NCBI RefSeq assembly: GCF_000003605.2
Contig: NW_003155746.1
Coordinates: 4,339-25,219, forward strand
Length of the DNA stretch: 20,881 nt
DNA from: Saccoglossus kowalevskii
Taxonomy: Eukaryota > Hemichordata > Enteropneusta > Harrimaniidae
Reading direction: 5' to 3'
Each line of letters opens with the position of its first letter. Position 1 is the stretch's first letter. The notes under the pieces are model-generated. The model ran no database searches, was not told where the DNA came from, and saw only the letters and a program-made list of their open reading frames with translations. Shown piece by piece: positions 12,101 to 18,100 of the stretch. A program made the translations under genes and the position numbers.

Positions 12101-15100
12101 CGTCCGCAAAGACACTAATGAATTCCATACTTACTTGCGTTTCTGTTCTTCGTGATCATAATCTTGTATACCCCAGACCGACTGAATGTGTTACCCGGTA
12201 TGAAGAAATCAGCCGAGAATGTATGGCGTTCAGCGGCACAACAAGGCGCAGTGTTCTCATAGGTATCAATAACATTAGCCGTAGCAGTATACTCATATGT
12301 AGATTCCAAGCTCAAATTTGAGTATTTCAAATATAGGGAAACCGTTTCAACTTTGCCCTCGATTTGTACAGATATTTTGAGAGCATAACGGACATCTGAA
12401 AGTGAAAACGTGTGATGGACTGTTCCGCTATAACTGCCATCAACGTTGATCAGTTGTACATCAGTATCATCCGAATCGTGTGTGGTTGTTACTGTAATTG
12501 GATTTTCCAGGTTGCTAACTTTGATGGTGGAGCCATTCGGATAATACAAATCCAACGATATGACTTGGGAATTCACATTACTCGCGGAAACATCCCATAC
12601 AAATGGATTGAAAGTATATGTAATAACCTGGAAAATAATAGTTTTAAAATCAATTTGCGCAATTTAGCATATATCTGTTTAACGTGTCCAGTTTATAGGT
12701 AAACTACATATTCAACGTACCCTAGTGCCAATATACCAAGCCTCGTCTTGTATCATAGTGATAATCGGTCGTATTGTGAAAGTACCAGTTTCTACTCCGA
12801 TAACATCAGGTATATCGTGTAATGTAGAGCTTTTAAATTCCATTGTACTGCAGCGAGAGGTAAGCTTGACAATTTTGTTTCCGGGTATCATTCTTGCCAT
12901 GATAACTTGGGACAACATGTCTTGAATTATTATTACATCTTTCGTTATATTCTCAGTCTGAAAAGAATATACACACACGAATTACGAACATATATTCCTA
13001 CTGATAATACTTAAGTGGGCGGGATGTCTTCCTACTCGACGTAGTAACCAATGCTGGATATGATGAATGTAAAGAAATATTATCCTTTTTTTTCTAATGT
13101 TTAGATTTTCATCTCGAAAACTGTCGCTATATTTACAGCTTTTGTATCAAACATAAATTAACAGCAAAAGTTTACATATTTACTTCAACTTGGTCATGCA
13201 TACACTCCACTTAAGACATACCCATAGTCAAGTAATATCATGATTTTTTCAGTGTAAACGTGATTCAGACAAGTTTAAATGCGTTTTTGGCTGCCCAATT
13301 TCTCATGTTACTGATTTACCTGTACCATTTTTGGTAAAGGTTTAAACTCTACCTAGAAAACTTATGAGCGGTGCGCTGTGCCACTCCACCAGGAATCTAC
13401 CATGAATATACTAGTAGCCACATGGCTTGCCACACTGTTTTTCACTGATCCAGAGGGGAGTGGTCGCTAATGGCAACTTACTAACTTACTAATAATGTTT
13501 CATAATGGGTCTTTGTTGACATTTTCAATGATCAAGCGTTGTTTTTTTGACATTTACAGAAATCAAAGGTGTCGTAGTTTTGCAGTGTTGATCTAGTGTT
13601 TGAGACGTGGAAATGTGATAGTTAGATTTAACCATAATTTTCAACTAGTGTATATGTGACCGTGTAAAATTTAGATTTCGTGTCAAATATACAATCCTGA
13701 GTAATCAGGGCTTTTTGTTGTTATTTTCTTACAAAGAGTTTTTCTTGAAAGTTTTTTAAGACCGTGATTTTCACTAACAGTTAGTGCCTTGCGTAACCCC
13801 GGTGAATACCCGTATATAATCAATACAATAATAACCAATGTTGTTCACTATGAGACAACCAAGTTGTGCTGTGCACTGACAGGCTTGCTAGAACGATACC
13901 TCTCCTAAGCTGATTACCCTGCCCTTTTACGATTGTGTTTTGGTTTGCACTGAAATTCTGTATGTAATTAACTTTTAGTTAATGATAGAGTAAGTAATAT
14001 GATTTACCTGTTCCATTGTTGCATTTGCGAAGTCACCACATCCAATAGGAACTGTTTCAATGATATCTATAGATTATGGATAAAATATTGATGAGCGTAT
14101 ATAATTATATGTATATCACTATAAACCATACTATATCACTATAAAGATTATTTGCATATTGCCATGTATTTTCATATATACCTTTTGCTACAGTCACGAT
14201 ATCGTCATACGCGATAAATTCTTGCTTCACTAACAATGCCAACATAGTTGCAGACCTCTTCAATGCCGAAGTTAAAGATATCTATTACAAAAATATACAA
14301 ATAAGCCTATGTGAGACAAATTAAAAGTGTACACCACTGTGCATATTATGACTCACATACACAATGCATTATGGGAGATAACTTACAACTTTAATAATTA
14401 AACACTGCTATCACACTGAAAACTTACCACAATATATTTCATTTTTTGGAGAAATGTTCAAACAATGAAATGAATCGTATCAATAGTAATATATGGTTTG
14501 TTCATCCCAATTTTGAAATATGGAGAATTATGCGGTGACATATTATTCAATTCAGTTCCAACTTTCTTAAATATAAGTAATGACACTAATCTTGATTTAG
14601 TTGCTGGGTAGTCATTTACCTGATTTTTGATGTTTAAGTTATCTATTACACTGCCGGCGAGACGCAATAACGATGTGCACTGTAACAGGGATTCTGTTGT
14701 GGTCATTTTACTCGATGTATATTCAACTGCATCTATAATTGTGTTATATATCTGAAAAAAAGTACCGACAGTTCTCAAACGCTAATACGCACACACGAGA
14801 TTTGAACATACTGCCACGACAAAACGCATTCACAGTCACCCAAAACGTCGGCTTCAAACAGCGTTTTAATGAACGTATACTCACAGTGACTGGTTGAGTA
14901 ACATGCGGAAAATAAATCATGATATTGTTATAACCACCTTCTAATTAAATATGACGCTGGGACGACCCATTAATGTTTAACTTGCTTGCTCGAAATCTAT
15001 TTTAATGAACAATTACATTTTGCGCATTGATTATTGATTATTCAACACTATCTACTAGTTTGCAATGTTCCTACCTGCAATAATACTTGTTCACCAATTT

Positions 15101-18100
15101 TATGTGCGTTTCCGGTTTCCTGAATAGAAAAATAAGTATATTTCTTCTTTCATCGTGTAGTCTGTCTGTCTGACACTGAGTAGGTATTATATTTATTGAG
15201 TATGACGTCATTTCTACTATGTCAGAAAAGTTTTCTTTTCTGAGTGTCATATGAACATAAGTAATTCGTCTCGTTATATATACAGTGGTTTGAATCTTTT
15301 TGTGTGAACACGTGTAAGAAATAATTTATTCTGTTATATGGCGATTTCACGTTACGAATTCAGAAATATCATGATATATACCTACCAAAAACAAAGATAA
15401 AATCATAGCCTTCTGACTCATTTGAACAGTCATGTCAAAATTGGTTTCTTCAATGTTATTGATATTTTCTGGATATTCTGTGATGTTACTTGGGTGGACC
15501 TGTCATATATATATACAACACAATTATCTTATACCCGTTAAATATGCAATTATGATTACAATATATATATATATATATATATATTGTTTCTTTAATGGTA
15601 ATGATATTGCTAGGGTGTTCTGTACATGACACATTCAGCGTATACCAGCAATGCATATGCATTATGATTACAATGCATGAAAATGCGTTTTACCGTGACT
15701 GTTAGCTTTGTCTCAGAATGTTCTCCATAGCGATTTTCAACATGTAACAACACATCTATGTCATAATTGTTGTCTTGATGTCCAACTGGCAACATCATTG
15801 CTGGCATGAATGAGTCCATTCCATGGTAATAATCATGGACCAGCATTTCTCCATTTGTAGACAGATGAATTGTATATATCATTCCGGGTGTGTTTTCATC
15901 TTCTTCTAAGGGGTATGGGTAAGTGTTGGTGCGATCCCTCCAGCCATGGCACGAAATGTAAAACAGAGTATCAAAAGCCATGCCTGTAAAAGTGAGTAAA
16001 AGTGTTTTGGCTGCATCGAAACCGAATATATAGCATTTATTGTCACAATTAACGCCAATGGGTAAATGTAATTATAAGATGTATAAGTGGTTTGTACGAG
16101 TTCATATTTTGTGAGCAGAACTGAGTGATCACCGTGAATTGTGTTTTGAGAATACTCTCCCCTTACCCCCTGATCAATTCGCACAGTTTATACTGTACTG
16201 TACTCCGACCCTTGACTTATGTAATTTAATTGTCTTACGAATTCCCATCAATCTCATGTCACGTAGTCACAAATCAACGAGAATAAAATGTAAACTTCGA
16301 GACATGGACATTTAAAATTATTCTGAGTTTATAATGTCGCTGATATGTTTTTAACTGGAACCTGAAATGATGCGATACAACCACATGACTTATTTGGTTA
16401 ATAGAGGAACTGTGCGAGAAATTAAACAAGTGTTCTTGAGTTGACACTGTTACATGACATGTTTGAAACTACTGACAGTAACAATATACTACCTCAATTG
16501 ACTGCGTATAGACCATGATAATTCTAGTTGATTTGACTGTAGGAGGAACCGAATATGATTACCTGAACCTGGATCCACTTCACAATAGCCATCGCCGGGA
16601 GCATAAGCTGTTGTCAAAATAATTTCTGAATATCCATCTGATCCATTACTTCCCTGGACATCTACTCTCAATGTGTAACTTGCTCCTTGTTCCAACATGT
16701 GTTCATGTATAACTATTGATGGGCCATATATTCCTGCAAAAACATTTATAATTGATTGATCAAGTGTAAATTATAAATGAGCATTGTCCTATATATAAAC
16801 TATGGTCTTAAACATGGTATGAGATCTATGAGTTAAAAGAAGCAGTGCGACGTAGCTAAACGCAGAGCGCGTCTGTTTAACAGTGGCGGTTCGTAGTTCA
16901 TATGGTTATATGTTTAAATATGTGCATGTAATGTCGATGTATCTAACGGTTATGACCATTCACTTACTTTAAGACGCAACCAATTTAAAAATACACTCTA
17001 TTTAGTGAAAGTAACAGGCTAAAACAAGATTTAAGCTAACCTAGTTCGTATTGGAGATGTTTTTTATTATGAGATAAAACAATAAGCTTTGTTTAAATGT
17101 GCTTGTAGCTATTTCTGTACATTAAGTTCAAGATAATAGATCCAGGTTTTTCATATTGGTTTATCACATGCTTGCAATACACTCATTAACACAATTACCT
17201 GAATAGGTAATGTTTTCGAAATCATATGTCAGTTCATTCTTATTGTTTTCTATTTCCAACCGATACATTGTCCAGGTGTACTTGTACTGATAACTAATTG
17301 CCGCATATTGACAATCATTGCAGTCCACAATAAATGATGAACGACGGGATGGTACAACCAAAGGATAACAATTGTCAACGCACCTATAGGATAGGACAAT
17401 TTATGGAATAATTAGCTGTTATTTTTTCTGGAGCAGGTGTAAAGTATTTAGGTAATCACAAACAGGCGTTGAATGAATGCAACTATTTTTCGCGGGTTCT
17501 GATGATGAATTACCGGGATGATACTTACACGATTCGTACGGACAATATATGTTCGCCCACAATATTTATTAATTGCTGTGTTGAGCTGGAACGTTCGTCA
17601 ACTGATTCCACATTTAGAAGCACTAAGTACCACCCAGTGCTGAGGACGTTATATGGTACTCTAACTACTGATCCGGTATCGTTCAATGTAATGTTGAAGC
17701 AGCAACCCAGACTGTGAGAAACGATGAAAGTCCACTTAGTAGACAGGTTGTGGAGCTCTCCACATATCCAATTATAGACAAAATGGGTATCAGTAGAGGC
17801 TGGCAAATCAGGATCATTAGTTGCCGATGCATCAATAATCAAGTCTCTTTGTTTTGAATGACGCCGCTCACTCCCTCCTTTGATGTTGACATCAATATTA
17901 GAACGAATCACTTCAATATAAACACTGTCGTTGTCAGTCTTACTACTAGAAGCATCCAGTGTCACCTCAACTATGATATAGTACAGCCCATAGGCAAGCA
18001 TATCCTGATGAACTATTAACTGATGGCCTGAACTAAAAGTATACATAAAAACCATTTCCTCTAGAAGTCTATCCTCAGTGATTTGAAAAATATACCATCG

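Noticed and set aside
15906-16184. Minus-strand open frame upstream of exon 11
   Set aside because: It overlaps the REJ exon in a different frame and otherwise reads through intron 10.
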